Below, piece by piece: positions 14,101 to 26,186 of a stretch of 64,000 bases of DNA; position 1 is the stretch's first letter; each line of letters starts with the position of its first letter. Source of the DNA: Rotaria socialis. Taxonomy: Eukaryota > Rotifera > Eurotatoria > Philodinida > Philodinidae. Position numbers and translations under genes: made by a program. The notes beneath the pieces are model-generated. The model made no database searches. It saw only the letters and a program-made list of their open reading frames with translations, and was not told the origin of the DNA. The stretch is taken from assembly GCA_905331475.1 (NCBI GenBank), contig CAJNYU010000495.1:124001-188000 (forward strand). The letters run 5' to 3'.

Positions 14101-14848
14101 TCATTAGATCTCTGTTCAATATAGAAGGCAACTTGACAGATCGCCTGACTAATCAGCCTGTCTGAGTTGTATATAAATAACAGTTCCATATCTAATGCTT
14201 TTCTTTTATCTTAGGCATTAGTCAAATGAAGCGTTGATTGGCAAAAGAAAGATTTTGGCCATCATTCTCACAGTACTGCAATAAGATTGATCAGTGTAAT
14301 TCTTTTGTTTTGTAGTTTAAATTGAATAATAAAGTTCAATGAAGGCATTCAATTCGACAAGTTTTTCCAAGCTGTATTGTAAAATTCATATAGGAAAATT
14401 TCGATATTCTGGCTCTCATTGATTAGTATTATTCGAGACTACATATTTGGCGTTCCGTGACTTTTTCATCATTGTCTTTAAAAGGTTGCTTTTGGATTTA
14501 GTAACATACGTCAATATGTATCATACTAATTATAATATTACTTTTGCAATTTAATTTTAGTCAAAATCAGAAATCGTTTATGTTCTTTTTTCTAGGCTAT
14601 GTTTTAGTGAAGGTCAAAAAAAGGAATTTTGATATATTAAAACAATAACAAAAAGGAAAATTATTGCTCGATACAGCACCTATATGCCAAATAATTCAAA
14701 AGAATGATTCATTGGGAAAAAACAATATGTATATTTTTTTTTATATCAAGGTTTTTTTTACTATACCTATACAAAAAATATACGAAGAAATCGTAAAAAT
14801 CATTTTGCTTTTGAGGCGACAGAATTGACATAAATATTAATCAATGCT
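14101..14848. other. Intergenic, nothing recognised
   Basis: AT-rich sequence between the hairpin-bearing repeat segment and the DNase I-like relic. No conserved frame or terminal repeats were seen. Confidence 0.4.
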
Positions 14849-15917
14849 ATGCAAATCATTTCAAGTGTGATATTTTTGGTGTTTATTTTCACGACGTATG
14901 TTTGTTTCCACTGTTCGAATCGGTTCATTCAACTTACATCAATACGGAAGTTCTAAAGCAGCAGATTCTATTGTAACAGGTATTTATTATAGCTGATATA
15001 CTTAACGATTTCGATGTAGCTGCAATTCAGGAAATCATTGATGTTACTATGAAAGCTACTTATATTTTACGTGACTCGTTAAATAAACGATCGCTATCAA
15101 GACCATATTCAATGGTGTTAAGTGGACATGTTGAACGTTCAACATCAAAAGAGCAATTTATATTTTTCAATCGTGAATCAACATCAGGAGTTAAACTTAT
15201 TGATAATTATCTTTATGATGATAAATCAAATTATTTTGAACGACCACCGTAATAGTTTTGTTCTACTATTTACGCTTTATTTTATGTTATTGTTCTAAAC
15301 TAGTTTTATTGGTGCATTCCAAGTAACGAAAATGGGTTCGTCCCGAATTAAATATTTTACTATCATGAATGCTCATCTACGACCTACTTCAGCTTAATCA
15401 AGAATTAATTGACATACGTCATGTTATAAGAGATTTTATCCTTCAAAATCCCCAATATTTTAGTCAAACATCAACATCACTAGCTCAAGCTTTATCAGAA
15501 AATGTAGTCGATGCAGCAGCTAGTCATAAACCACGTTTAAAAACCAATCATCCGATTTTGATCGTGGGCGATTGCAATGCTGATTGTTCATATATTTCAC
15601 TTACTCGTCAGCAATCACTACACAACGGTTTGTTTATATTAAAAGAAAAACTATCTCATGTTATTCATGTAAAAATATTTCATTTTAGTTCTATTAATTA
15701 TGCTGATTTTGTCTGGATGATTAATAATCAAGTGAAAACAAATAAACGACAAACATGTACTTATGATCGTATACTTATTAATGATGATAAGTTTGTTGGA
15801 GCTATTGTACCAGGAAGTAATATAACAGTTAACTTTCAACAAGATTTTGACTTGAGACTAAATGAAGCACTTGATGTTAGCGATCGTTTTCCAGTTAAAT
15901 TTGATATTCGTTGGTAA
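14849..15917 (+). pseudogene. DNase I-family endonuclease, frameshifted relic
   Basis: DNase I proteins are secreted, metal-dependent endonucleases. A hydrophobic signal-like peptide (ATG at 14849) is followed, in a different frame, by VRIGSFNLHQYGSSK, a catalytic-Glu motif (AAIQEI near 15030), a catalytic-His motif (NAHLRP near 15370), GDCNADCSYI (near 15565), CTYDRILI (near 15757) and SDRFPVKFDIRW at the end. The order and spacing fit the whole DNase I domain. Two canonical introns remain: one after 15249, and one from about 15634 to 15689 with splice phases that agree. Frame changes occur after the signal peptide, near 14985 and near 15390, with no room for introns at the last two. The second catalytic His (family motif SDHYPV) is Arg here. 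Broken frames plus a lost catalytic residue argue for a pseudogene; assembly error is the alternative. Confidence 0.72.
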
Positions 15918-16393
15918 TCAATAGAATAAAATAATCGATAAAAACGCAAAAATATTCTCAGTCTGAAAGAAATACAAGTACTTAAATAGAGTACTTGAAT
16001 ATAGCACAGTGGGGTATTTCGTCATTGTTGAGCATAGAATTACATTTTAATATAATGCTAATCTACATAAATATTCGAGGAGAAAAGTCAAGCGTTTAAA
16101 TGCAAGAATCGAGTTAGTATTCAAAATATGAATTGAAGTCAAAATCATATTATTATTTTCATTTATTAACGTCAGCAGACAAGAATGTTTTCCATATCAT
16201 TACTATCATTCGTGATATTAAACAAAATATATCGAATATAACTATCGTATTTGTTCATCTTTCAATGAAGAGACAAAACGTATTAAACAGTTCTACAATC
16301 ATCATAAAACCAGAACAACAATTGTTGACACGATATTACAAAAAGAAAATAATTTTTACCGTGTTAATGTTTATGTTATTGATGATATGATTT
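15918..16393. other. Intergenic, no gene recognised
   Basis: AT-rich. An 85-codon open frame at 16133-16390 shows no recognisable domain and runs up to the edge of the dispersed repeat. I do not call it a gene. Confidence 0.4.
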
Positions 16394-16930
16394 TTGTGTA
16401 CTCAAAACAAAAGTGAGTACACTATAGAATCTGTCAGTGTGTCCGGCCGTTTACACGATAACTCCTGAAAGGCTGATCCGATTATCATGAAATTTTGTAC
16501 ATAGCATTATCTCATCAATATCTCAGTCGAGTTCGAAGATGAAAGCAATCTGTCAAGAAATGGCTGAGTTATCGAAAAAATTGTCATTGTTGACCAAACC
16601 ATCCCTGAGGGGGGAGGGGGGGGCACAGGGATTTTTTGAAAAAAAAAGTTTTTTTCTCAGAATTATTCACAACATATATAAATCGACTCAGTTTTTAACG
16701 CTGATTCCGAATATGATACTAGTTTTGAACTAAATCGTAGCTTTCTAACGAAACATCGCCTGAAAACGGTCTCAAAATGCACAAAAACTGCACCCAGAAA
16801 CCAAATTGCCTAGTTTCTCATGGTAATTTTGGTGTTCAGACATTCTAGAATGACTCATATGTCCCATATACTTTTTGCAGTACACATAGCTCTCGGATGA
16901 AATCCGAAGTTTCCACATTTATTAATTTTT
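16394..16930 (+). repeat. Dispersed repeat, copy A (longest copy)
   Basis: It starts with a short palindrome (GTGTACTCA ... TGAGTACAC) and continues into a block shared with two other places in the window: about 43715-44024 (minus) and 59787-59970 (plus). Shared landmarks are GTGTCCG followed by GTT(T/A)ACACGA, TCTCATCAATAT, TCGAGTTCGAAGATGA and, with copy B, CCAAACCATCCCTGAGG and GCAGTACACATA. The similarity stops abruptly just outside the palindrome in all three, which marks one terminus. The far end is not defined. No long open frame is present. Confidence 0.8.
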
Positions 16931-18227
16931 ACTCATGAAAATTTCGTCTGCTTAGCTATACGATTATTAGTTTTGCTAGTTGTTGACGAGACTGTACCAT
17001 CGAAATGGTCTTTCTTCTCTTGTTTTCCGAGTGGTCCTCGTTTTGATACTTTCATTATCATTATTTGTTCGATCTTCGAATGTTTTATCTTTTGTACTAA
17101 AGCTTTTTACTTGTTGCTCTACTATTTTATTGATTTTCAGTTAAATGTTCACATTCGGATAAATGCTATTTATCTTTAGCTTTATTATTATTCTGAGATT
17201 TTTTTGAGTTGATAAACTAGAAACTGTATTACTACCACCGATTGAGCCCTATCTATAGAAAACGGTGAACAGAAAAATGCCGATAAATGCGATAATTGTC
17301 ATGATCATGGTCAATCACTTGACTATTTTCTGTAGTCTTGCTTACGATGGAATTTACTTTGAAGGTTTTTCATCGGTAGTGTATTTTCATTTTCCAATGT
17401 TGTCATTCCTTCTAGTTCTTGAAATAAATCAATGAAACTTATATAAATCACGTTTTCTATTCACCATATCTTATTCATGGTCAGCTTTTTTTTAATAGTG
17501 TTTTTATCACTGGTAACTAAGAAAAATTCCAATGAAAATCGACTTGAATTTCATTATTTAATAATTGACTGTTTCATTTCTGACTTCTTGAGAAGTATCG
17601 TGGGTTTAGACATTGTTATATTAGTCATGCCATGATTACGAGCAAATTTAACTTTAACTTTTTTATTTAGTAATTTATTTTCAACATGATAAAGCTTGAC
17701 TGTTCTATTTTCAGTTCACTATTATCAGCTGGCTGTTAGAATCATGTTTTCTCTAAATAAATCCATTTTAAAAATTATTTCAGATTGAACTATCCTAATG
17801 ATTAGTAGATTTTATATTAATATCAACTTCGCTTGTGACAGTAGCCAAGCTAACGCTTGAGTATTAATTCGTTTTGTTTTTGGTGACATTATTGTAAAAT
17901 AAAAAGTAAAACGGTTAGGAGAAATGTTACTTAAACAATCAACTGATTATTATTTCATATCGAAGAATAATAATTTAATAAAATTTATTGAAGATAAAAA
18001 AGGACTTCTGTATTTATATGAATTAAATGCATTACGCTTGATGAAATGTGTTTTAAAAGTCGCGATTATGTGTACAATTCTCTTGCTCGATTCTGATTGC
18101 TCAACACACTTGTGCACCATTGAGTACGTGTATACGAATGGAAAGAGGATCACTAGGACAACTCCAAGGAGAATGTGAACGGAGGTACTGTTCTACTCTT
18201 GCGTTCATCCGTTCAACGTTCAATAAC
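16931..18227. other. Intergenic, no gene recognised
   Basis: Mostly AT-rich and non-coding. An open frame at 17924-18178 has no recognisable motif. The region presumably includes the promoter and 5' UTR of the coiled-coil gene that starts at 18228. Confidence 0.4.
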
Positions 18228-21200
18228 ATGGCTAATACGAATAGTGTTCAAGGGCAAATGAATATTTCGGAAGAATTGAAGTCTGAAATTATTATACAAT
18301 TAAAAATTTGTAACATAAACAATTTTCTGTCTGATTATTTTTTTCAAGGTTTACAAATGAACAAGCCGTGTTGAATAACGATGACCTACGATTTCGAAAT
18401 CGTGAACAATTAATTGAAAAACTTGAAAGAGTCATTCAAGAAAAGAATGCTTCAATCGTTAAACTTGAAGAACGGTAAATAATTTTCAAGATATTTTTAA
18501 TTTTGCATCATAAAAAACATTTCAGGGAACAATACGTAGAAGATACATTGAAAAAGCGAAATGCAGAATTTGTTACACTCGAAGAAAAATTAAGAAAATA
18601 TGAAGAAAAGGTGAATAATCTGCTTTAGCAATAGAAAAAAAATTCTACTTTTTTGTTTAGACACATACATTTGAACAATTACATCAATTACAATTACAGA
18701 CTTTTGAGAAAACAATACGAGACTGTCAAATTGAGAATGAACGTAAATATTTTAGACATTTTACTAGTCAGAATAAATATGTTGCATTTAGGTTTATGTG
18801 AAAATATACATGATCTAACAAGAGAATTACAGGGGAAAACTTCTTTAGATGCAATTAACCAAGAAAAAGTCCTAGTAAATGTTTTTGTTTTTTTCAAAAA
18901 ATAAATATTTGCCATATTTATAAATTATTTCGTAGACATTCGATCGTATTGTTGCTGATACACAACTTTGGCGAGAAAAACTCGATTCATACAAAGCAAC
19001 TATTGAACAACGAGAAAAAACTATTGTTAATCTTAAGTAACTATTTATTAAAATATGATTGAAAATTTTTCTATTATGTTGATTTAGAAAAGATATTGAT
19101 GAATTACAAAGAAAAAAGCAATCAAGTGAGTCGATTTTCATTATATTGAAAGGATAATTTCATTTCTTTTTTCATTTAGTTACCTATTTTGAGGATGATT
19201 CATTACGACTTCAAATTACAAGTCTACAAAATGTAACTTCCGTTTATGTTCACTGTAAAGTGGGGTCTATTAGAGTAATGCTGAGCCTGGACACTAGTCA
19301 AGCGCGAATTCTACTATCAAAAGATCATTGTTACCACTGTCTGCAGTGACTTTCAAATTAACAAGTTTCGATAACATGAGTACAACGTTATACGTCTAAA
19401 CATTTTGGTACCAGACACTCTTGTTTGAAGTGTTCTATATAGCTATAGATCGATGAAATACAGCTTTCAGTCCAATTATTTTCTCAGAATTCCTTGATAA
19501 ATTCATTTTAACGATTCTATGTATTTTTAGAGTTTACGAGATCGTGACAATGAAATTAAACAATTAAAATTAACACTTCGACGTGTTCGAGATACATTAC
19601 AACCTGTAAGTTGTTTCATTTAAATATATTCATTTATTCCTCAAAATTCTTCTTCTAGAATCATTTATCTCATGACAATCGTTGGAAAAGTTGTAGTGAA
19701 GATATTGGTCGAAATCAATGTGGATTGAAATCATCTGAGAATAGACGATCTATTTCTCCAGATATACGTGATTCATCTTCACCTATAGATATCGATTTTT
19801 TAAAAACAAAATTTCATACACTAACTGATCGTTTAAATAATGTTCAAAAATTACTTGTTAATCGTGATAATCAAATCATTACATTGAAAAAAGTTCATGA
19901 CAAACGTTGGTTACGTCTTAAACATTTACAAAAGCAATATCGACTACTTAAAGATGAATTAAAATCTTATACGGATGAAGAAATCTTACAAGTGAATTCT
20001 AAAAATGATTTTTCTTATCGCAAAGCGATACGTAAAACAAAAAATAGCTGTTCTGTATGTAATGATCAACGATGGAAAAAACCAATAAAAACCAATAGAA
20101 AATTATTTAAACAAGAAGATGATGATCAAGTTTGGAATGAAGTTACAAAGTTCAGACGTGAACATGCCAGATTAACTAATAAAAAGTAAATAAATTCGAT
20201 TTATTCTTCTTCTAAAAAAAGTTATGATTACATTTATGAGAAGTGTTTTTCATGTAAAATGGAGTTCATGATTTAGAAGCAAATGACGTAAGCATAGATG
20301 AACAGAGCAAGTATGGACGCAAATACTATAATGAGAATTCAATGTACTATACTGATATGTATATTACCGGAAGGTATTTTTTTTTAATACATTCTTGAAT
20401 AAGCATATACAGGTCTATGTCATTCTACACTTCATCTGCTGTATATATTGGAAGAAAACGAGAAGCAACTTTGGTTATAAAACTTTCCATGAGCTTAATT
20501 ATAGGCAATATCGACTGATGCTGTAACCTGTTTTCTTAAGGAAAATCAAAAAAATGTTTCTGAGGAAATTGAGTTATAGTTACACTGTTACCACCTATTG
20601 TCTATTTAGTTTAAGTTTACAAGAAAAAGTCGATATACAAGAAGTTGAAATAAAAGAACAAATAACAATAATTGATGAACTACGTAATGAAATACGAAGA
20701 GTCATTGATAAAGAAGAACAAATTCAACCGAAATATATACCAACATCGAATAATGATCAAACGAATCTCATAGAAAAACTTGATAAAAAACTATATGAAC
20801 TTGAAACAGAACGAACATGTTTAATATTTGAAAATGAACGTTTAAAGACTAATTTAAATTTATGTATTGATGAAAAACAACATTTATTTGAACAAAAAAT
20901 GCAAGTACATAATGAATTAAAGTCATTTAAACTTCGAATACTTGCATTACAAGATCAAATACATAAATTAAAACGAACAACTGCTCAACTAAATAATAAA
21001 CCAGATTTTATACCAAAGTCAATATCAACAGTCAAACGTCGAATAATAAAAAAGAAATCAAAGAAACCGACAACAAAATCATGTTTAGAACTGTTGCTTG
21101 ATCAAAATTCGACATTAATTGATGATCTTAACAATGAATCAATAATATCTTATCGAAGACGAAATCATTCATGTAGTCTTTGTGATCATTCAAATGAAAA

Positions 21201-23303
21201 TTCATTTAGACAACATAAAAGACGATCATCAAAGTCATCAATAATACCAAGACAAAGATGTTTGTTATCAAAATCATTATATTTTTCTCAATATATCAAG
21301 TCTGTCTTTATTTTTTCTCTTAAGATGGAGCTTTGAAGAGAATTTCTATGACTACAAACCGCATTAATATTCCATTTACGCATTCGAATAAGACTCGAAA
21401 ACCAAATATTTCTGTATCTATACCAAAAACTCCTTCAATTCGAGTAAATATCCAGCTAAACATGATTGATTTATACATTTTTCTTAACATAGATTTCAAT
21501 GCTACGTAAACGCATCGAAGAATTAGACACTGACCTTGCCGATGCTCGACAAGAAAATGAACATCTTAATCAACGTTTAACAACAACATTAAGTCGAATT
21601 AATATTCTGAAAACATCAAATCAAGTCTGTAACATTTAGTTTTTGCTTGTCTACTTTCTTTTTGACTCTTTCAAAGAAACTTGCTGTTGAATGTGACAAA
21701 TTCAAAAATAATCCTATGAATCAATCAACATCGATTAATCATGATTCAACAGGTATTATTGATACTAGTATCAATGTTGATAATTTATATGAACGTCTTA
21801 AAAATACTTCATTCGATGCTGCTCAACAACGTAAATTAAATAAAAATTTACAGGCAGATAATGAATTATTAAATAAAAACTTACAATCGCTAACTGAAAA
21901 GTAAAAATAAAACTGCAATATTATAGTTGTTTAAATCGCATGATATTGATTTTCTTAGATTAACTCATACTGAACGTGATATCGCTAGTAAACGATTATT
22001 AATTGAAAATTATAAAACTCGATTAAATGAAATTGAAACAAACCATAATCGTTCAAATGACAACAATGCTAATGAAGTAAGATTTACGAATTGTTCAGAG
22101 AAGTACGACAGTGATGATGTATCAACGATAGTCTTGGATAGATTTCAAAGTTTTCTATTGAGAAATTCATATTCAACAAATACGTAAATCTCATAGAAAG
22201 AAAATAATAGGTGCCTTTTAAGTTCGAAATTCGAATGGATAGGTGTTTACCTGAAATTCTCTCATTCAAGAAAGACTTTTATCACTTTTACTTCTTTATA
22301 TTGCTTTAATTAATTCGTTGTTTACAATAGAATGATGATGAACGAGTTAAATCTTTAACTGAAACAATGGAAAAATTACGAATAAGTGTAAGTAATCTAT
22401 TTATGACATAAAACACATTGATTTTATATTTTTGCATAGATCGATTCATATAAAAATCGTTTACAAGCAATTACGCGAGAAAAGCATGATCTTGATTCAC
22501 GATATACTCAACTTGTTGATGAACATCAAAAACTTGTAAGTAGCGATTCTTTTTTATACGAAAATTTTCAATAAAATATAAATTATATTTTAATAGAAGA
22601 TTCGTTTTGAAGATAATCAATCAAAATTACGTTCAAGTGAACAACAAATTCGACAAATTCGTCTTAGTAATGAACAATTAAATCAAGAGTTAACAACGTC
22701 TCGTCAATTATATGAACAACAATTAGTAACATTGAATACAAAAAGTCAAGATTCATTGAAAAAAATTACAACAGAATTAGATCGAACATTTCAACGTTTG
22801 AATGATTATGAAAGATTTATACATGTAAAGACTTCTTTTTCACTTTAATTTCAAAAACAAAAGCATTCTCCTCTTTAGGATCTTTTTCAAGAAATGATTC
22901 GACGAAGTACACAAATAAATGAGAAATTAAAACGTGCACGTGAACACCAAAAACAACGTGAATCATTATCAATGACATTACCTGGTTTCGATTCAGCTAT
23001 GCATACAGCTAGTAAAATATTAAATTTAACTCAAGATGATCTCGATGAAATAATGTCAATTGCAGATGAAAGTTTTCAAGTAGTTTGTTTTTGTTTTTGT
23101 TTGTTTTATTTAATCATTTTATTTTTCTACAGACAAATGCAAAAGACGAAGGTACTGATAAAAATGAAAAAATTCGACAAAAAGTATCGAAATTACTTAT
23201 TGCACAAGAACAATGTGCTAGTAAACTTTTGAAGGTATTCAGTAAAAAATTAGATGAAATACAAGCAACTGATCGTGAATTAGCCATGATTCGAAGCTCA
23301 TAA
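18228..23303 (+). CDS. CNTLN: Centlein-like centrosomal coiled-coil protein
   Basis: About 20 short exons join into a protein of roughly 1,050 residues that is almost entirely heptad-rich coiled coil, with basic low-complexity linkers around 20.0 and 21.1 kb. Centlein is a centriole and pericentriolar linker protein. The assignment rests on overall architecture and the C-terminal block at 22.9-23.3 kb (ASKILNLTQDDLDEIMSI, then KLLIAQEQCASKLLKVF), which resembles the conserved end of centlein as I remember it. The ATG at 18228 is the first in the frame; exon 1 then uses an AA|GTCTGA donor that keeps phase. The largest exons are 19660-20187 and about 20616-21260. A donor of the same unusual type (CAA|GTCTGT near 21625) is supported by phase. 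Two CxxC pairs (SCSVCND and SCSLCDH) are repeated in the linkers. Another long centrosomal coiled-coil family is possible. Confidence 0.6.
20188..20615 (+). other. CNTLN: Longer centlein-like intron, nothing recognised
   Basis: A 428-bp intron between two large coiled-coil exons. No repeats or coding segments were seen in it. Confidence 0.5.
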
Positions 23304-23913
23304 CTTAATTTCTTTATTAATACATTATTTAAAAAATTTGTTTTGGCTGATTTTTGCGTCATGGGGATAGATTTGCTCAGGTCTCTTTTTATAATAAATT
23401 TTTTTTATGCTTGTTCTTGATATGTATAAATAATCTCAATTAACCCATTTATATTTGTGTGTGTTTAATATGCGATACTATATGATCAATAAATTAGCTA
23501 CAAACGACTAGTCGAAATAAATCGAAAAGACGCTTGTAAACAAATGCGTACAAAATGATGTTCAAATAGTTACAGAAAAATCAAATCTTAGAAATACTGT
23601 CTCAAATTTTCACTACAACGCAATATATATTTGTTAAAAATATCTCGAACAAATCATTGATTTCTATGAAAATTGACTATCTCTACAAAGGAATACACTA
23701 TTCAGTTAAAGCTTGTCGAGTACTCCAAGAGTTACTTGAGCTAGCAGCTATTTAAGGAGGAAATATGCAAATGAAAAATTAAATAGAACGATCAAATATC
23801 GACCTTTGAGATTCATGATTGTTAGTATTTTTAAGTTTTTCTAGTTGTATTAAGAATTCTTTCCAGATTCAATAAAAACGGAAAAGGAGAGCTACAGGTC
23901 AGAAAGCTTCTTA
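23304..23913. other. Intergenic, 3' flank of the coiled-coil gene
   Basis: AT-rich sequence without recognisable coding or repeat structure, ending at the target duplication of the hAT-type element. Confidence 0.4.
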
Positions 23914-24377
23914 TGATTAATCAGAGATGGGCAAGTCAGCGTTTTCTCGACTCAAGTCAAGTCAAGTCAGTTTCTGAAAATTTCAAGTCAAGTCAAGTCA
24001 TGAGTAGTTCAAAATATTTTCAAATCAAGTCAAGTCAAGTCTGATTTCAAGTCAAGTCAGACGTTTTCAAGTCAAATCAATTTGAGTCATAATTCATTCA
24101 AAAAATCATCAGGTGAAGTCATTTTTTGACTTGACTTGCCCATCTTTGATTTATTATTTGTATTTTTCTTCTACATTTCAAATTAGAGTTCAAAAATTCA
24201 ATTGATAAAAGTTCTCTATACATATAATTTTTGACTTGACTTGAATTTCTCTGTACGACTTGTTGCAAGTCAAGTCAAGTCATGAGTGTTTACAAGTCAA
24301 GTCAAGTCAAGTCATAATCCATTCAAAAAAATCATCAAGTCATTTTTTGACTTGACTTGCCCATCTCTGTGATTAAT
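23914..24377. mobile_element. Non-autonomous hAT-type transposon (MITE) with 8-bp target duplication
   Basis: The element spans 23922-24369 (448 bp). It begins CAGAGATGGGCAAGTCA and ends with the exact reverse complement, a perfect 17-bp terminal inverted repeat. It is flanked on both sides by TGATTAAT (23914-23921 and 24370-24377). An 8-bp duplication and a terminus starting CAG are hallmarks of the hAT superfamily. The interior is made of AAGTC pentamer arrays in one orientation and their complement in the other, with a further internal copy of the TGCCCATCT end motif at about 24134-24149. There is no transposase reading frame, so it would need a transposase from elsewhere. The perfect ends suggest recent insertion. 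Confidence 0.92.
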
Positions 24378-24751
24378 GTTTCCATAGACTTTATCAATCA
24401 AGCTCTAATATACAATTTTCTCTGTGTGTTTAAGTTCCGTCATAGAATTGTATTTTACCATATGATCATAGCTTTATAAAAGTTAAAATTTTTACTTAAA
24501 TCCATAATAAAGAGCTTTTATTACTTTACTTTATTTTCTCTTTTAATATACAGAAATAATTAATAAATAAGAGTACAATAGCCGCCAAAAAAAATTCGAA
24601 CTACTGTAAGGGCCTTAAGGTCGTCAGTTATTGCAAAATAAAATAAAAAAAATTCGAACTCGTGGCTAATCAAGTGTAAAAATAATTTGTTTATCGTTCA
24701 TTCAGTAACAATTAATTTATGAGTGCCATTAGTTAGATAGAAATATACAAA
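24378..24751. other. Intergenic, 3' flank of the AN1 zinc-finger gene
   Basis: AT-rich. It contains two copies of a short AAAAAAATTCGAACT motif about 65 bp apart (near 24590 and 24648). No gene was recognised. Confidence 0.4.
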
Positions 24752-25803
24752 TCAACCTTTAGTTGTAATGCCCTAGAATAAAAGAAAGAGTTTAGGAATG
24801 ATTTTGAAAATTAATTCGATACTTACAGTAGAGCGACGTGCTCGAGCTTCTTCCTGTTCACTTTCTTGTAAAGCTTTTGCTAAGAGAAAATCGTTTTCTT
24901 CTTGTGTCCTATTTCAGAATAAAATGAATATTACAACTAAAAGATATCTTTTAAATATCTTACGTTTGATTCAAAGATAATTTAATTGCTAATGCAATTG
25001 ATTCTTCGTCATCATCATCGTTCTATTATTCACCAAAAGAAGAAATATTATTTTGTACATTGACTTAAATCATATATTTACCGTTGGTTTTGAATCGCTT
25101 GATGAATTCTTATTAGTAACATTAACATTTGCCTTTTTCATACGCTCTAGAGCTGCAGCACTACAAAAAAAAAATAGTCGATTATTAAAATCAGATCAGA
25201 GAAAACTATAAAAATAAATAAATAAATTTTACCCAGCGAGATTCATCACTCGACCTGTGTTTTCAAATCCTGCACATTTATGATCATCAGGAAATCGATG
25301 TTTCAAACAAAATGTTTTCAAACATTTATCACAGTTAACTTGAATTGCTTCACGTTGTTTACATGAATTAAATGAACATCTATTTGAATAAATCTTTCGA
25401 CGTTTTTTCATTGCTGGATCAGATTTGCAATGGCGATCGATATGATCTGACACAGCGTGATCAGGTGGTTGATCACGATGTTGTAATGGTACAGCTTGAT
25501 TACATAAAGGACAAATAGGCACTTGAACATTTTTACGATGAGCTAATGGGCATTGATGTTCGTCATATTTGATGTGATCTTTACTTAAATTAACAAAAAA
25601 ATGCGACTTTGAAGAACTCTAATTTAAAAGAAAATCAAGAGATTTTTTACCATAATATAGCAGCACAAGAATCACACTTCATCGGTAGGAAATCTAAGGA
25701 TATATTTGAGAATGAATATTGATCAATATAAACAAGAAAGTAACATACCTAACCGATGGCAAGTTGTAACAGAACAATGTTCACCAATGTGTGGAAATTC
25801 CAT
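24752..25803 (-). CDS. ZFAND2B: AN1-type zinc-finger, UIM-containing protein of the ZFAND2 (AIRAP/AIRAPL) family
   Basis: The ATG at 25803 opens MEFPHIGEHCSVTTCHRL, the typical ZFAND2 start. The first AN1 finger follows (CDSCAAILCKDH ... EHQCPLAHRKN), then VPICPLCN, then a second AN1 finger (NRCSFNSCKQREA ... CDKCLKTFCLKHRF ... HKC). Exons near 25.0 and 24.9 kb encode two ubiquitin-interacting motifs (DEESIALAIKLSLNQT and ENDFLLAKALQES). ZFAND2 proteins bind the proteasome and p97 and help clear misfolded or mistargeted proteins under stress. The presence of UIMs points to the 2B (AIRAPL) rather than the 2A form. My last exon ends in GITTKG, so the CAAX prenylation signal of vertebrate ZFAND2B is absent; that small exon is the least certain part. 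It is divergent from the gene at 26187. Confidence 0.85.
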
Positions 25804-26186
25804 TAGTGAGTGTTATATCAAGAAAGGTTACGAATAAATGAAAACAATCTGAATAGAAATGAAAATATAAATGAATACAAAAAAATGCCTTGTCATTATT
25901 TGATAGTTCTATTTTGATGAATCATCGGCTGATGAAGAATGATTCAGAAATCACGCGTAGCGCTACCAATCATGTCTTTTTTTTTGTTGCGTCTACTTAT
26001 GAAAATTTTCTTTTCTTTAATAAACTAATTTTTGCTCATTATTTCTTATCGTTTATCTTTTCAATTGTTTCACTTTTAACAAACTAACCTTCACGAAAAT
26101 ACATAAAAATCAAAATGGTTACCAATATCTACCGTACAACGAAGCTATTTTTCATTCTTCAACTATAACAAATAATATTTGTTCCG

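Noticed and set aside
16539..16733. Open frame shared in part between repeat copies A and B
   Set aside because: The shared peptide is a by-product of the repeated DNA. The frame diverges and ends in both copies, with no sign of codon-level conservation.
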